Of a stretch of 37,725 bases of DNA, positions 7,746-14,674 are shown in pieces. Each line of letters opens with the position of its first letter. Position 1 is the stretch's first letter. The notes beneath the pieces are model-generated. The model worked only from the letters and a program-made list of their open reading frames with translations, was not told the DNA's origin and searched no databases. The stretch is taken from assembly GCA_949282975.1 (NCBI GenBank), contig CASDQY010000032.1, positions 1 through 37,725 of the forward strand. The letters are read 5' to 3'. A program made the translations under genes and the position numbers. Source of the DNA: an uncultured Oscillospiraceae bacterium. GTDB taxonomy: Bacteria; Bacillota; Clostridia; Oscillospirales; Ruminococcaceae.

Positions 7746-7772
7746 ATCGGAACGAGCGTAACTCGTTCCGAT
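7746..7772 (-). terminator. Terminator of tRNA-Val
   Basis: On the minus strand an 11-bp stem, ATCGGAACGAG with CTCGTTCCGAT around a five-base loop, starts one base after the CCA end. It is followed at once by a run of T. Confidence 0.88.
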
Positions 7773-7773
7773 G

Positions 7774-7850
7774 TGGTACAGACAGGGGGACTCGAACCCT
7801 CGACCTCTGCGATGTGAACGCAGCGCTCTAACCAGCTGAGCTATGTCTGC
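7774..7850 (-). tRNA. tRNA-Val (anticodon CAC)
   Basis: The minus strand folds as a full cloverleaf: acceptor GCAGACA/TGTCTGT, D stem GCTC/GAGC, anticodon stem CTGCG/CGCAG with loop TTCACAT (anticodon CAC, reading GTG), and T loop TTCGAGT. CCA is encoded. Two weak points are a G1-U72 wobble and an A-C mismatch in the T stem. It has its own promoter and terminator, so it is a single-gene unit. Confidence 0.95.
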
Positions 7851-7870
7851 ATCTCAACTCAACGAATGCT

Positions 7871-7899
7871 ATTATAGCATCTGAAAAGATTGTTGTCAA
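7871..7899 (-). promoter_or_regulatory. Promoter of tRNA-Val
   Basis: Fully consensus sigma-A site on the minus strand: TTGACA (7899-7894), 17-base spacer, TATAAT (7876-7871) with an upstream TGC. It ends 20 bases before the tRNA. Confidence 0.9.
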
Positions 7900-8039
7900 G
7901 CCACTTTTTTATTTCTGTCAAAAAAAGCAAAAATCTTTCCAAAACATTGGCCCAGCTCAGAAAAAGTTATCTGCAAAAAGGAAAGTGAGGATTAGAATAA
8001 ACCAAATCGGAAGCGGAACACTGTTTTTGAGGTGATTTG

Positions 8040-8273
8040 ATGCGATATTCCAACCTGCAACAGCTTTTACAGGGAAGCAGCAGCGCCAGGCAGTACTTCT
8101 GCTCGCTGCCGGTTTCTTTACAGGTACAGCTTCATCGCCAAGGGGAGTGGATTCAAACGGCCGAACAGCTTCATCGAAACGCATTTATGGTTCAGCGCAT
8201 TCAACAACTTTCCCGCCCACCGCAAAACAGCACCAATGCCGGCCGATCACGCCGGCGCAGAAAATGGTTTTAA
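8040..8273 (+). CDS. Small hypothetical protein, 77 residues
   Basis: A short plus-strand gene with a good ribosome site (GAGGTGA, six bases before the ATG). The product begins MRYSNLQQLLQGSSSARQYF, followed by SLPVSLQVQLHRQGEWIQTAEQLHRNA and a basic tail RSRRRRKWF. I see no membrane segment, signal or known catalytic motif. The pattern of a short helix, a serine stretch, then YFxSLP and an amphipathic region looks like a small helical domain that I recall from unnamed clostridial proteins, but I cannot name a family. Its stop overlaps the stop of the convergent metal-binding membrane gene by four bases. Confidence 0.65.
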   Translation: MRYSNLQQLLQGSSSARQYFCSLPVSLQVQLHRQGEWIQTAEQLHRNAFMVQRIQQLSRPPQNSTNAGRSRRRRKWF

Positions 8274-8665
8274 GAATGGGGTTCTTGCTCAATCTTCGAA
8301 AACCCAGTGACAGTATATCCTAAGCCGGTAACAATTTTGCGCAATGATTCTTCCTGTTGTTCCTGCTTGGCGGAAATGACCGCTTCTTTCTTATGCCGGT
8401 TCACCCGGGCATAGAGGCCGTCCTGCTTATGAAAAGCGTTCTGGATGCGATAAACACAGTTTTGGCAGGTCATTCCCTGAATGTCCAAGTGGTACCGATA
8501 CGGATAATGGGACAAATCACGATCCTGAGGATAGATGGGTTTTATCTCGTCCCCTGCTCCACAGCAGCCGGTGGTAGCCCGGCGGATCATAGAGCGAATG
8601 CCAATGAGGAGAATCACGAAGATAATCAGTGAAATAATGACAGTGGATACAATGCCCGTGTCCAT
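8270..8665 (-). CDS. Membrane-anchored heavy-metal-associated (HMA) domain protein
   Basis: A 131-residue protein. Residues about 5-24 form one membrane helix (VSTVIISLIIFVILLIGI). Next come a basic stop-transfer segment and GCCGAGDE, a cysteine pair like that in FeoB-associated cysteine-rich membrane proteins. Residues about 58-122 are an HMA ferredoxin-like fold with the metal site in IQGMTCQNCVYRI, and GLGYTV near the end. This suggests a tethered copper- or other soft-metal carrier or sensor. No P-type ATPase or feoAB lies beside it, so the partner is unknown. GGGAG precedes the ATG. Metal-responsive control is likely from the inverted repeats in its promoter. Confidence 0.85.
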   Translation of the reverse strand: MDTGIVSTVIISLIIFVILLIGIRSMIRRATTGCCGAGDEIKPIYPQDRDLSHYPYRYHLDIQGMTCQNCVYRIQNAFHKQDGLYARVNRHKKEAVISAKQEQQEESLRKIVTGLGYTVTGFSKIEQEPHS

Positions 8666-8679
8666 TTTAACACTCCCTT

Positions 8680-8715
8680 ATTATAGATGCAGCTAATCTG
8701 ATTAGTATTCACTAA
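8680..8715 (-). promoter_or_regulatory. Promoter and candidate metal-repressor operator
   Basis: On the minus strand TATAAT lies at 8685-8680. Directly upstream two inverted repeats overlap: CTAATC-T-GATTAG (8693-8705) and TTAGT-ATTC-ACTAA (8702-8715). They cover the -35 region, which has no consensus hexamer. TTAG/CTAA half-sites are the style of DtxR/MntR-type repressors. Assignment to any one family is inference. Confidence 0.6.
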
Positions 8716-8774
8716 CATCATTGTATTCCTTTTTCCGACTCCTGTCAAGAGGCATCCCATCTATTTAACAAAAC

Positions 8775-8800
8775 AACCCCCGGGCATAAGGCCGGGGGTT
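8775..8800 (-). terminator. Terminator of tRNA-Gly
   Basis: Minus-strand 9-bp stem AACCCCCGG/CCGGGGGTT with an eight-base loop, followed by TTGTTTTGTT, starting just past the CCA end. Confidence 0.85.
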
Positions 8801-8803
8801 TCC

Positions 8804-8877
8804 TGGAGCGAACGACGGGAATCGAACCCGCAAATCCAGCTTGGGAAGCTAGTGTTTTGCCATTGAACTACGTTCGC
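8804..8877 (-). tRNA. tRNA-Gly (anticodon CCC)
   Basis: Cloverleaf on the minus strand: acceptor GCGAACG/CGTTCGC, anticodon stem CTAGC/GCTGG with loop TTCCCAA (anticodon CCC, reading GGG), T stem GCGGG/CCCGT with loop TTCGATT. Encoded CCA. A single-gene unit with its own promoter and terminator. Confidence 0.96.
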
Positions 8878-8886
8878 AACGACGTT

Positions 8887-8915
8887 ATTATACTACAACG
8901 CCGGGAAAATTGCAA
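8887..8915 (-). promoter_or_regulatory. Promoter of tRNA-Gly
   Basis: Minus-strand TTGCAA (8915-8910), 17-base spacer and TATAAT (8892-8887), nine bases before the tRNA 5' end. Confidence 0.87.
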
Positions 8916-8941
8916 GCTTTTTTTGCAGGGGTTCATACTGC

Positions 8942-9487
8942 TTAAACCGGTAAGGCGTTCGGGACGCAGAAAGAGAATACCGCATCAATGCAAAACAGCG
9001 TTCCCAATCCCCCGTCAATCAGAATTTTGTACCGTTTTGGGATCTGGGCAAATAGCTTTTTCAGCCGTGGATACAAAAAGTATGCTAAAAATAACCCCGC
9101 TATGCCGAAAATCAGAAGATTTGTGGCACAGATCCGACCATTCAAATTCAGCGGTTCATTGTTGTAATCCCACCACCTGGTGTGATACACCGATTCCAGT
9201 ACCCAGGAAGTTACATATTCCAGCACGCCGGAAATTGCAACGCAGGCCAAGAAATAAATCCATCGCTTCTCCGGCAGATGTTCTTTCATCCAGATCATCA
9301 ACACGCTTCCGCAGCCGTAAATAGGAAGCCAGGGGCCGTGCAAAAAGCCCCGGTCTCCTAAGGTGCCGCTGAGAAACCACACAACAATGACTTCCCAAAT
9401 CCATCCAATGGCGCTGACAACAAAAAATACTAAGATTAAGTCCAGCCAATATTCGCTGTCGGATTTACGGTTTATTTTTGTTCTCAT
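8942..9487 (-). CDS. CmpB-like integral membrane protein (putative ABC-transporter type IV family)
   Basis: A 181-residue membrane protein with about five hydrophobic segments. Landmarks are LILVFFVVSAIGWIWEVI, RGFLHGPWLPIYGCGSVLMI, ACVAISGVLEYVTSWVLE, RWWDYNN and the later LLIFGIAGLFLAYFLYPRLK. The order WxWE, FLxGPWLPIYG, LEYVTSWxLE, WWDYNN is the signature of the CmpB/DUF1113 family. Despite the Pfam name, its transport role is unproven. GGGAG precedes the ATG. It is not clearly linked to its neighbours, a tRNA downstream and the suf pair upstream with its own terminator. Confidence 0.85.
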   Translation of the reverse strand: MRTKINRKSDSEYWLDLILVFFVVSAIGWIWEVIVVWFLSGTLGDRGFLHGPWLPIYGCGSVLMIWMKEHLPEKRWIYFLACVAISGVLEYVTSWVLESVYHTRWWDYNNEPLNLNGRICATNLLIFGIAGLFLAYFLYPRLKKLFAQIPKRYKILIDGGLGTLFCIDAVFSFCVPNALPV

Positions 9488-9789
9488 GCCTTAATCTCCC
9501 TTCTCCAAAAACAATTCGGTTCAAGGAATTTTTCCAAATTCTTCGACATTTTTTCGGATAAATTTCCTTTTTTCTTAGGATAACGGATATTTTAGCAAAA
9601 GAATTTTAAAAGATTAACCGTAAATTATATCTAAATTGAAAACAGATTCCTTCCTGCTCCTTCCAACAGTGTATGTAGCCGGAAAAATTTTGACAACTTC
9701 TCCGTCCGACCGAATTTCAGCAAAAAAACAACCCCCGTCTGCGTGGACGAGAGCTGCAATCATGAAATTTTTTATTTTCTACTGACTTA
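9488..9789. other. AT-rich intergenic region between sufB and the CmpB-like gene
   Basis: About 300 bases without a gene. The right end holds the suf terminator. The middle is AT-rich and should hold the minus-strand promoter of the CmpB-like gene. Candidates are TTAATC-17-TAAAAT with an extended TGC, and a TATAAT near 9625 without a matching -35. No RNA fold or repeat of note was seen. Confidence 0.5.
9722..9753 (-). terminator. Terminator of the sufC-sufB unit
   Basis: Minus-strand stem CTCTCGTC/GACGGGGG (8 bp with wobbles, six-base loop), followed by TTGTTTTTTTG. Confidence 0.75.
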
Positions 9790-10707
9790 TTACTTTAAGA
9801 AACCGGCAATGATTTTAGCTTCCGCCTCTTCCTCCGTAAGACCCAATGTGCGGAGCTTGAGGATCTGTTCACCGGCGATTTTGCCGATAGCGGCTTCGTG
9901 AATCAAAGCGGCTTCCTGATGATTGGCGGTAAGCTCTGGCGCAGCGTCAACCCGCCCTTCTTCCGCCAGAATGGCATCGCATTCCGAATGGCCGGCGCAG
10001 GGGGCGTTGCCCACGATGCGGGAACGGTAAGCCTGATAGGAATGGCCCCGGGCCACGGAACGGGAAATCAGGTTGACGCTGGAATCTTCCCCGTTCATTT
10101 CCACTTCAAATTCCGTTTTGGCCTGTTGTTCGCCATCGGTCAGGATTCGCTCCCGGATAATCAAGGTGGCGCCTTTTCCCACCACGCCGGAGGTTTTCCG
10201 AATCGTGTGATCCACGCCGCCAAGCTGAAGGGAATCCATCTCCAGTTCAGAGCCTTCTTCCAAATAGATCTCGGTCACCGGATCAATGGAACGCTGGCCC
10301 AAACCGTTGCCGGTTCCCACATGCTTTTCCTGATAGATCACATGGGAGTTCTTGGACAGGAAAAAGCGGTGAATGCCGTTGTGCCGGGCAGGTTCTCCTG
10401 TTTCCAGATGCACGCCGCAGCCGGCGACAATCAGTACGTCCGCCCCTTCCCCGACGAAAAAGTCGTTGTAAACGATATCGTCCACGCCGCCATGTGTGAC
10501 GCAGGCGGGAATGGACACCGTTTCCCCCTTGGTTCCGGGCAGGATGTGAATTTCCAGACCGGGGGCATCGGTCTTACTTTCAATCCGGATATGTTCCGTG
10601 GATTTCCGACCGGCGCAGCCGCCGTTTTCCCGGATGTTATAAGCGCCTTCGTAGCCGTCTTTATAGTCGGAAACCTGTCTTAATAGTTCCTTGGTGATTT
10701 CATTCAT
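9790..10707 (-). CDS. SufB/SufD-family Fe-S cluster scaffold protein
   Basis: A 305-residue SufBD-fold protein, the beta-helix scaffold that works with SufC in Fe-S cluster assembly. The C-terminal core is typical: GHSYQAYRSRIVGNAPCAGH, SECDAIL, the conserved histidine in LIHEAAIGKIAG, and LGLTEEEAEAKIIAGFL. It is much shorter than SufB of full SUF operons (over 450 residues) and resembles the SufB of two-gene systems. The start MNEITKELLRQ has GGAGGG upstream; the frame stays open another 47 codons upstream inside sufC, which is not credible as coding. It overlaps sufC by eight bases. No sufS, sufU or second SufBD gene is present, so a homomeric SufB with SufC is likely. Confidence 0.93.
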   Translation of the reverse strand: MNEITKELLRQVSDYKDGYEGAYNIRENGGCAGRKSTEHIRIESKTDAPGLEIHILPGTKGETVSIPACVTHGGVDDIVYNDFFVGEGADVLIVAGCGVHLETGEPARHNGIHRFFLSKNSHVIYQEKHVGTGNGLGQRSIDPVTEIYLEEGSELEMDSLQLGGVDHTIRKTSGVVGKGATLIIRERILTDGEQQAKTEFEVEMNGEDSSVNLISRSVARGHSYQAYRSRIVGNAPCAGHSECDAILAEEGRVDAAPELTANHQEAALIHEAAIGKIAGEQILKLRTLGLTEEEAEAKIIAGFLK

Positions 10708-11443
10708 GAGGCCGCCCTCCAAAATTGATTTCTTTCTTTGCGCATTGCGGGCATCCGGTCTCTTCTGCCAAAAGATGTGGCAGCATTTTCGAAGCGGGAC
10801 CCTGATCGGTGATTTGGCCGTCGGCAATGACGACGATTTCATCCGCAATGGCCAAAATCCGCTCCTGGTGGGAGATGATGATGGAAGTGCCGGACTGGGA
10901 TTCTTTCATGGACTGGAATACGCCGATAAGATTGTGGAAGCTCCACAAGTCAATTCCGGCTTCCGGCTCGTCAAACACCGAAAGCTTGCTGTGCCGGGCA
11001 AGCACGGTTGCCAGTTCGATCCGCTTGATTTCCCCGCCGGACAAAGTAGCGTTTACTTCCCGATCGACGTAATCTCGGGCGCACAGGCCCACCTGCACCA
11101 AATAACTGCAGGCTTCGTCCTTGGAAAGGGTTTTGCCGGCAGCCAGCTCCAGAAGATTGGCCACCGTTAAGCCCTTAAACCGCACCGGCTGCTGAAACGC
11201 ATAGCTGATGCCCAATTTGGCTCGCTGGGTGACATCCAGATCGGTGATGTCCTGGTCATCCAGATAGATGCGGCCGGAATCCGGTTTCTCCAAACCGGAA
11301 ATCAGCTTGGCCAGGGTTGTTTTACCCCCGCCGTTAGGGCCGGTGATAACCACCAGCTTATGATCGGGAACCACCAGATCGATTCCCTTTAAAACCGAAC
11401 TGCCGCCCGGAGCAGTCCAGGTAATTTGTTTTAATGTGAGCAA
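10700..11443 (-). CDS. sufC: SufC-like Fe-S assembly ATPase
   Basis: An ABC ATPase with SufC features: Walker A GPNGGGKTT, Q-loop AFQQPVRFKGLTV, signature LSGGEIKRIE, Walker B SVFDEPEAGIDL and the switch histidine in IISHQ. EPEAGIDLWSF and ELAAGKTL are typical of SufC rather than transporter ATPases. The start is probably TTG at 11443-11441, six bases after AGAGGTG; a GTG three codons further upstream lies inside that ribosome site. The C-terminal tail TGCPQCAKKE contains a CPxC pair, unusual for SufC and possibly metal-binding. It is the first gene of the two-gene suf unit. Confidence 0.93.
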   Translation of the reverse strand: MLTLKQITWTAPGGSSVLKGIDLVVPDHKLVVITGPNGGGKTTLAKLISGLEKPDSGRIYLDDQDITDLDVTQRAKLGISYAFQQPVRFKGLTVANLLELAAGKTLSKDEACSYLVQVGLCARDYVDREVNATLSGGEIKRIELATVLARHSKLSVFDEPEAGIDLWSFHNLIGVFQSMKESQSGTSIIISHQERILAIADEIVVIADGQITDQGPASKMLPHLLAEETGCPQCAKKEINFGGRPHE

Positions 11444-11498
11444 ATAAAACACCTCTTTGCTGTTTGATGGGAAATGGAAGCTTTTTGGCTTCTTAGTA

Positions 11499-11527
11499 AG
11501 TATACCACAAAAGGGTGTATTTGAAAA
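11499..11527 (-). promoter_or_regulatory. Promoter of the suf unit
   Basis: Minus-strand TTTTCA (11527-11522), 17-base spacer, TATACT (11504-11499) with an extended -10 TGG. A small GAAGC/GCTTC hairpin lies in the leader. No IscR-like site was recognised. Confidence 0.65.
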
Positions 11528-11598
11528 CCCCCTGGAAGAAATTTTGGAAAAAAACAGAAGGAGGAAGGGTTTCGGCGAAAAACACGCTTTCTTTGGAC

Positions 11599-13032
11599 TT
11601 ACCTATCAGGGGGTGTTCCGGCTTCATCCCGCCGCAAAGGAAGCTGGAGCTTCGCTTCCAAGCCGCCCTGAGGGCTGTGCCCCAGCGTCAGCTTGCCGTT
11701 ATGTGCTTTGGCAATCTGTCGTACCAGCAGCAGCCCCAATCCATGGCGCTGTTCCCCCATGCTGCTGTCGCACATCATATAGTGGGGGGTGTTTTTCAGC
11801 GCTTCCAGTTTTGAATCGCTGATTCCCACGCCATCGTCCTGCACCAAAAGAAAACAGTCATTGCCTTTCTGCTGTACCGAAAGAAAGATGGAACAACCAT
11901 GTGGATTGTGAATCTTGGCGTTAATAATCAAATTGGATACTGCACGCTTAAGTAAATTTTCATCCCCCTGGATCAAGCAGACAGAAAGGCTCGGCGATGT
12001 TTCCCAGCAGATTGGATAACGATCGTCGGCATCCAGATTCAGAAAATCAACTGCTGCCTGCCTTAACAGCGCCACTACATTCACGGTCTTAATTTGCAGG
12101 GGATGGACGTTATATTCCAGCTTTGAAGCCAAATTCAAATCATTCACTAACTGCTGAATCCGCTGGCTTTGACGGCGGATGATACCGGCTTTGGCGCAGG
12201 CAGCAGCAGGAAGTGTTTTGTCTTCCTCCAACTGTCCCGCCGTACCCATTACTACGGTCAGAGGTGTGCGAATATCGTGGGATACTCCGGCGATCCAGTT
12301 GGCACGGGCGGTTTCCTTTTTGCGCAGGGCATAATCTTGTGTGTGGATTTTTTCGGACGCCCGGTTGATGGAAGCGGCCAGTTGAGCAAAAAGCCCCTTT
12401 TCCCTGACATAAGGTGAATTGCCCTTGGGCAAATCCTCAATGGCTCCCACAATTGGCTTCACCGCCCGAATCACTCCCGAAGTAGTCACCAGATAGATCC
12501 CCAGGATCAGGAGGACATTGATTCCAATCCATCCCAGCAAAATCCAGGGCGAATTGGCGATGAAGGAGTAGTCGAACGTATTGTATAGCAATTTCCAGTA
12601 AGAAGATTTGGGGAATCCTAAAATCAGCAGGTCTTCCCCATATGCGGAAAAGGTGGTAGGATAGTCCTGAAGATATCCCTGCACAGCGGTGGAAAGATCC
12701 GCAATGGTATAGGATAAGGGGATTTCATCGGGCAGGCGGTCGCTGTTCCATAAAACCTTGCCGGTACCATTATCCACCAAAATAGCCCAGGCATTTGCCG
12801 ACGCAAGCAACTGTGCCCCTTCCTGTGAGAGTTGATAGCTTCCGTTCTCCTGGACGGAGAGAGATTGACTTACCGTGTCTGCCGCCGACCAAGGGCCGCT
12901 TCCCCCCTCCACGGCGCCGCTGTAGTTAACGCTTAAAACAAATACCAGCACACCGTTTAAAAACAGCAGCAAGAACATCGACAAAATCAGCACCATAAAA
13001 AACCGTTGAATCAGCTTTACCGTACTTTTCAT
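11599..13032 (-). CDS. Sensor histidine kinase (CprK/PsdS-like, peptide-sensing type)
   Basis: A 477-residue membrane kinase. The first membrane helix covers residues about 8-34, an extracellular loop about 35-162, and the second helix about 163-182. A short linker leads to the H-box ANWIAGVSHDIRTPLTVVMG, with the phospho-acceptor His252. The catalytic domain shows NLIINAKIHNPHG (N box), VQDDGVGI (G1) and RHGLGLLLVRQIAKAHNGKL (G2). A roughly 130-residue extracellular domain suits direct ligand sensing. It lies three bases after the response regulator, and the pair faces an ABC operon of the CprABC/LanFEG kind. By family it would sense cationic peptides or lantibiotics; the ligand is inference. 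Confidence 0.93.
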   Translation of the reverse strand: MKSTVKLIQRFFMVLILSMFLLLFLNGVLVFVLSVNYSGAVEGGSGPWSAADTVSQSLSVQENGSYQLSQEGAQLLASANAWAILVDNGTGKVLWNSDRLPDEIPLSYTIADLSTAVQGYLQDYPTTFSAYGEDLLILGFPKSSYWKLLYNTFDYSFIANSPWILLGWIGINVLLILGIYLVTTSGVIRAVKPIVGAIEDLPKGNSPYVREKGLFAQLAASINRASEKIHTQDYALRKKETARANWIAGVSHDIRTPLTVVMGTAGQLEEDKTLPAAACAKAGIIRRQSQRIQQLVNDLNLASKLEYNVHPLQIKTVNVVALLRQAAVDFLNLDADDRYPICWETSPSLSVCLIQGDENLLKRAVSNLIINAKIHNPHGCSIFLSVQQKGNDCFLLVQDDGVGISDSKLEALKNTPHYMMCDSSMGEQRHGLGLLLVRQIAKAHNGKLTLGHSPQGGLEAKLQLPLRRDEAGTPPDR

Positions 13033-13035
13033 GGG

Positions 13036-13737
13036 TTATTCCTCCGTATTCAGACGATAGCCCAGGCCTTTGACGGTGATCAAAGACACCGGTTTGGAGG
13101 GGTTATCTTCTATTTTTTCCCGAATCCGGCGGATATGCGCCATGAGGGAATTCTCATAGCCAAAGGGGTTGTCCCCCCAAGCCGCTTCACAAAGTTGATC
13201 AATGGTAACGATCTTTCCCGCATTTCGGCAAAGAGCCTGCAAAATCTCAAATTCTTTTGCAGTAAGGGGAATACGCTGATTCCCTTTGATGACCTCCGCC
13301 CGCTGGAAATCCAGATCACAGGCAGAAAGATGCACCAAAGTAAGCTGATCTTTATAACAGCGGCGCAGCAGTCCGCCGATACGCAATGTCAGCTCTTTTG
13401 GAAGAAAGGGCTTTACTATATAATCGTCCGCACCCAGCCCAAGGCCACGGCAGCGATCTTCATCCTCCCCACGTGCCGTAAGGAACAGCACCGGAATATC
13501 TGAAAAACTGCGGGCCTGGGAAAGAAGCGAAAAGCCGTCTCCATCCGGCAGCATTACATCAAGTACCGCCAGTTCCGGCTTCCAGTTCTTCCAAACCGTC
13601 AGCCCCTCCTGCACATTGCAGGCAGTTTGAATTTTGCGATACCCATCTTCCTCCAAAATACCTCGAACCAGGCGCAGCAGCTCCGGTTCGTCGTCCACCA
13701 AAAGGATTTTTCGGGATTTCATTTCCTGTTCTTTCAT
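13036..13737 (-). CDS. OmpR-family response regulator
   Basis: A 233-residue two-domain regulator. The receiver has acidic residues Asp15-Asp16 in LLVDDEP, the phosphorylation site Asp60 in LAVLDVMLPDGDGF, Thr87 in FLTARG and Lys109 in DYIVKPF. The C-terminal winged helix has PLTAKEFEILQALCRNAGKI and SLMAHIRRIREKIE with GLGYRL. The start MKEQEMKSRK follows GAGGTGAAGGAA. It is co-transcribed with the kinase. The likely target is the divergent ABC operon, whose promoter has in-phase GTAAGG repeats. Confidence 0.95.
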   Translation of the reverse strand: MKEQEMKSRKILLVDDEPELLRLVRGILEEDGYRKIQTACNVQEGLTVWKNWKPELAVLDVMLPDGDGFSLLSQARSFSDIPVLFLTARGEDEDRCRGLGLGADDYIVKPFLPKELTLRIGGLLRRCYKDQLTLVHLSACDLDFQRAEVIKGNQRIPLTAKEFEILQALCRNAGKIVTIDQLCEAAWGDNPFGYENSLMAHIRRIREKIEDNPSKPVSLITVKGLGYRLNTEE

Positions 13738-13786
13738 TTTCCTTCACCTCATGGCCTTTGCCGGAAAATTTGACTTCTCGATTGTT

Positions 13787-13818
13787 ATTATAACACATTC
13801 CGGGCATTTTCCGGAAAA
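13787..13818 (-). promoter_or_regulatory. Response regulator promoter with overlapping palindrome
   Basis: Minus-strand extended -10 TGTTATAAT with TATAAT at 13792-13787. The -35 position has no consensus and instead falls in the perfect 12-bp palindrome TTTTCCGGAAAA (13807-13818), a candidate autoregulatory site. Confidence 0.55.
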
Positions 13819-13828
13819 CTGCAGAAAA

Positions 13829-13883
13829 TGTAAGGTAAATGTAAGGTAGGGAATATTCTACCGTAAGGAAAACGGATTATACT
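13829..13883 (+). promoter_or_regulatory. ABC operon promoter with in-phase GTAAGG repeats
   Basis: TGTAAGGTA occurs at 13829-13837 and again at 13840-13848, and GTAAGG recurs at 13863. The GTAAGG starts (13830, 13841, 13863) are spaced 11 and 22 bases, one and two helix turns. The -10 TATACT is at 13878-13883 with no -35 consensus. This is the layout of an OmpR-type activated promoter. AAAGGAG follows before the ATG at 13916. Confidence 0.7.
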
Positions 13884-13915
13884 AAAGCCATCCCAAGAAA
13901 AGGAGTAATATTTCA

Positions 13916-14674
13916 ATGGACTACATGATTGAAACCCAAGATCTCAGCAAAACTTACGGAGATTTTACTGCGGTATCGCATTTAAATCTGCATATTGCAA
14001 GGGGCCGGATTTACGGCTTTTTAGGCCCCAACGGAGCCGGGAAATCTACCACCATGAAGATGCTGCTGGGTCTTACCCGCCCCACCGGCGGCCGTTTTCA
14101 GATTGATGGATTGGAATACCCCAAAGACCGAAAAGAGATTTTAAAAAAGATCGGTTCATTTATTGAAGCGCCTGCTTTTTATGGAAATCTCACCGGGGAG
14201 GAAAACCTGCGCATCTTACAGCAGATTTTAAAACTACCGCTTTCCAGCGTGGAATGGGCGCTAAAAACGGTGGGGCTTTATGAGTTTCGCCGTCGCCAGG
14301 CGAAAAAGTATTCGTTGGGAATGAAGCAGCGTTTGGGGTTGGCCGGCGCCCTTCTGGGCCAGCCGCCGGTGCTGATTTTGGATGAACCCACCAACGGCTT
14401 AGATCCTTCCGGCATTCACGAAATCCGCACCCTCATCCGTTCCCTGCCGCAACAGTATCATTGCACGGTGTTGGTATCTTCACATTTGCTTTCGGAAATC
14501 CAGCTGATGGCGGATGATGTGGGAATTCTAAATCACGGACATCTGCTCTACGAAGGCACATTGGAAGGATTAAACCGGTACGCCCGGGAAGAAGGGCTTC
14601 CCACCGAAAATCTGGAGGACACCTTTTTGGCCATGATTGCCGAAGACAATCTCAAGAGGGGTGAGCGGCTATGA
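13916..14674 (+). CDS. Lantibiotic/cationic-peptide protection ABC transporter, ATPase (CprA/LanF-like)
   Basis: A 252-residue ABC ATPase: Walker A GPNGAGKST (37-45), Q-loop region IEAPAFYGNLTGEENL, signature YSLGMKQRLGLA, Walker B LILDEPTNGLDPSGIHEIR and the switch histidine in VSSHLLSEI. GSFIEAPAFYGNLTG is characteristic of the LanF/BcrA group. The stop overlaps the next start as ATGA. With two small permeases and a divergent two-component system, the arrangement matches lanFEG or C. difficile cprABC. The expected role is export of antimicrobial peptide from the membrane. Confidence 0.93.
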   Translation: MDYMIETQDLSKTYGDFTAVSHLNLHIARGRIYGFLGPNGAGKSTTMKMLLGLTRPTGGRFQIDGLEYPKDRKEILKKIGSFIEAPAFYGNLTGEENLRILQQILKLPLSSVEWALKTVGLYEFRRRQAKKYSLGMKQRLGLAGALLGQPPVLILDEPTNGLDPSGIHEIRTLIRSLPQQYHCTVLVSSHLLSEIQLMADDVGILNHGHLLYEGTLEGLNRYAREEGLPTENLEDTFLAMIAEDNLKRGERL

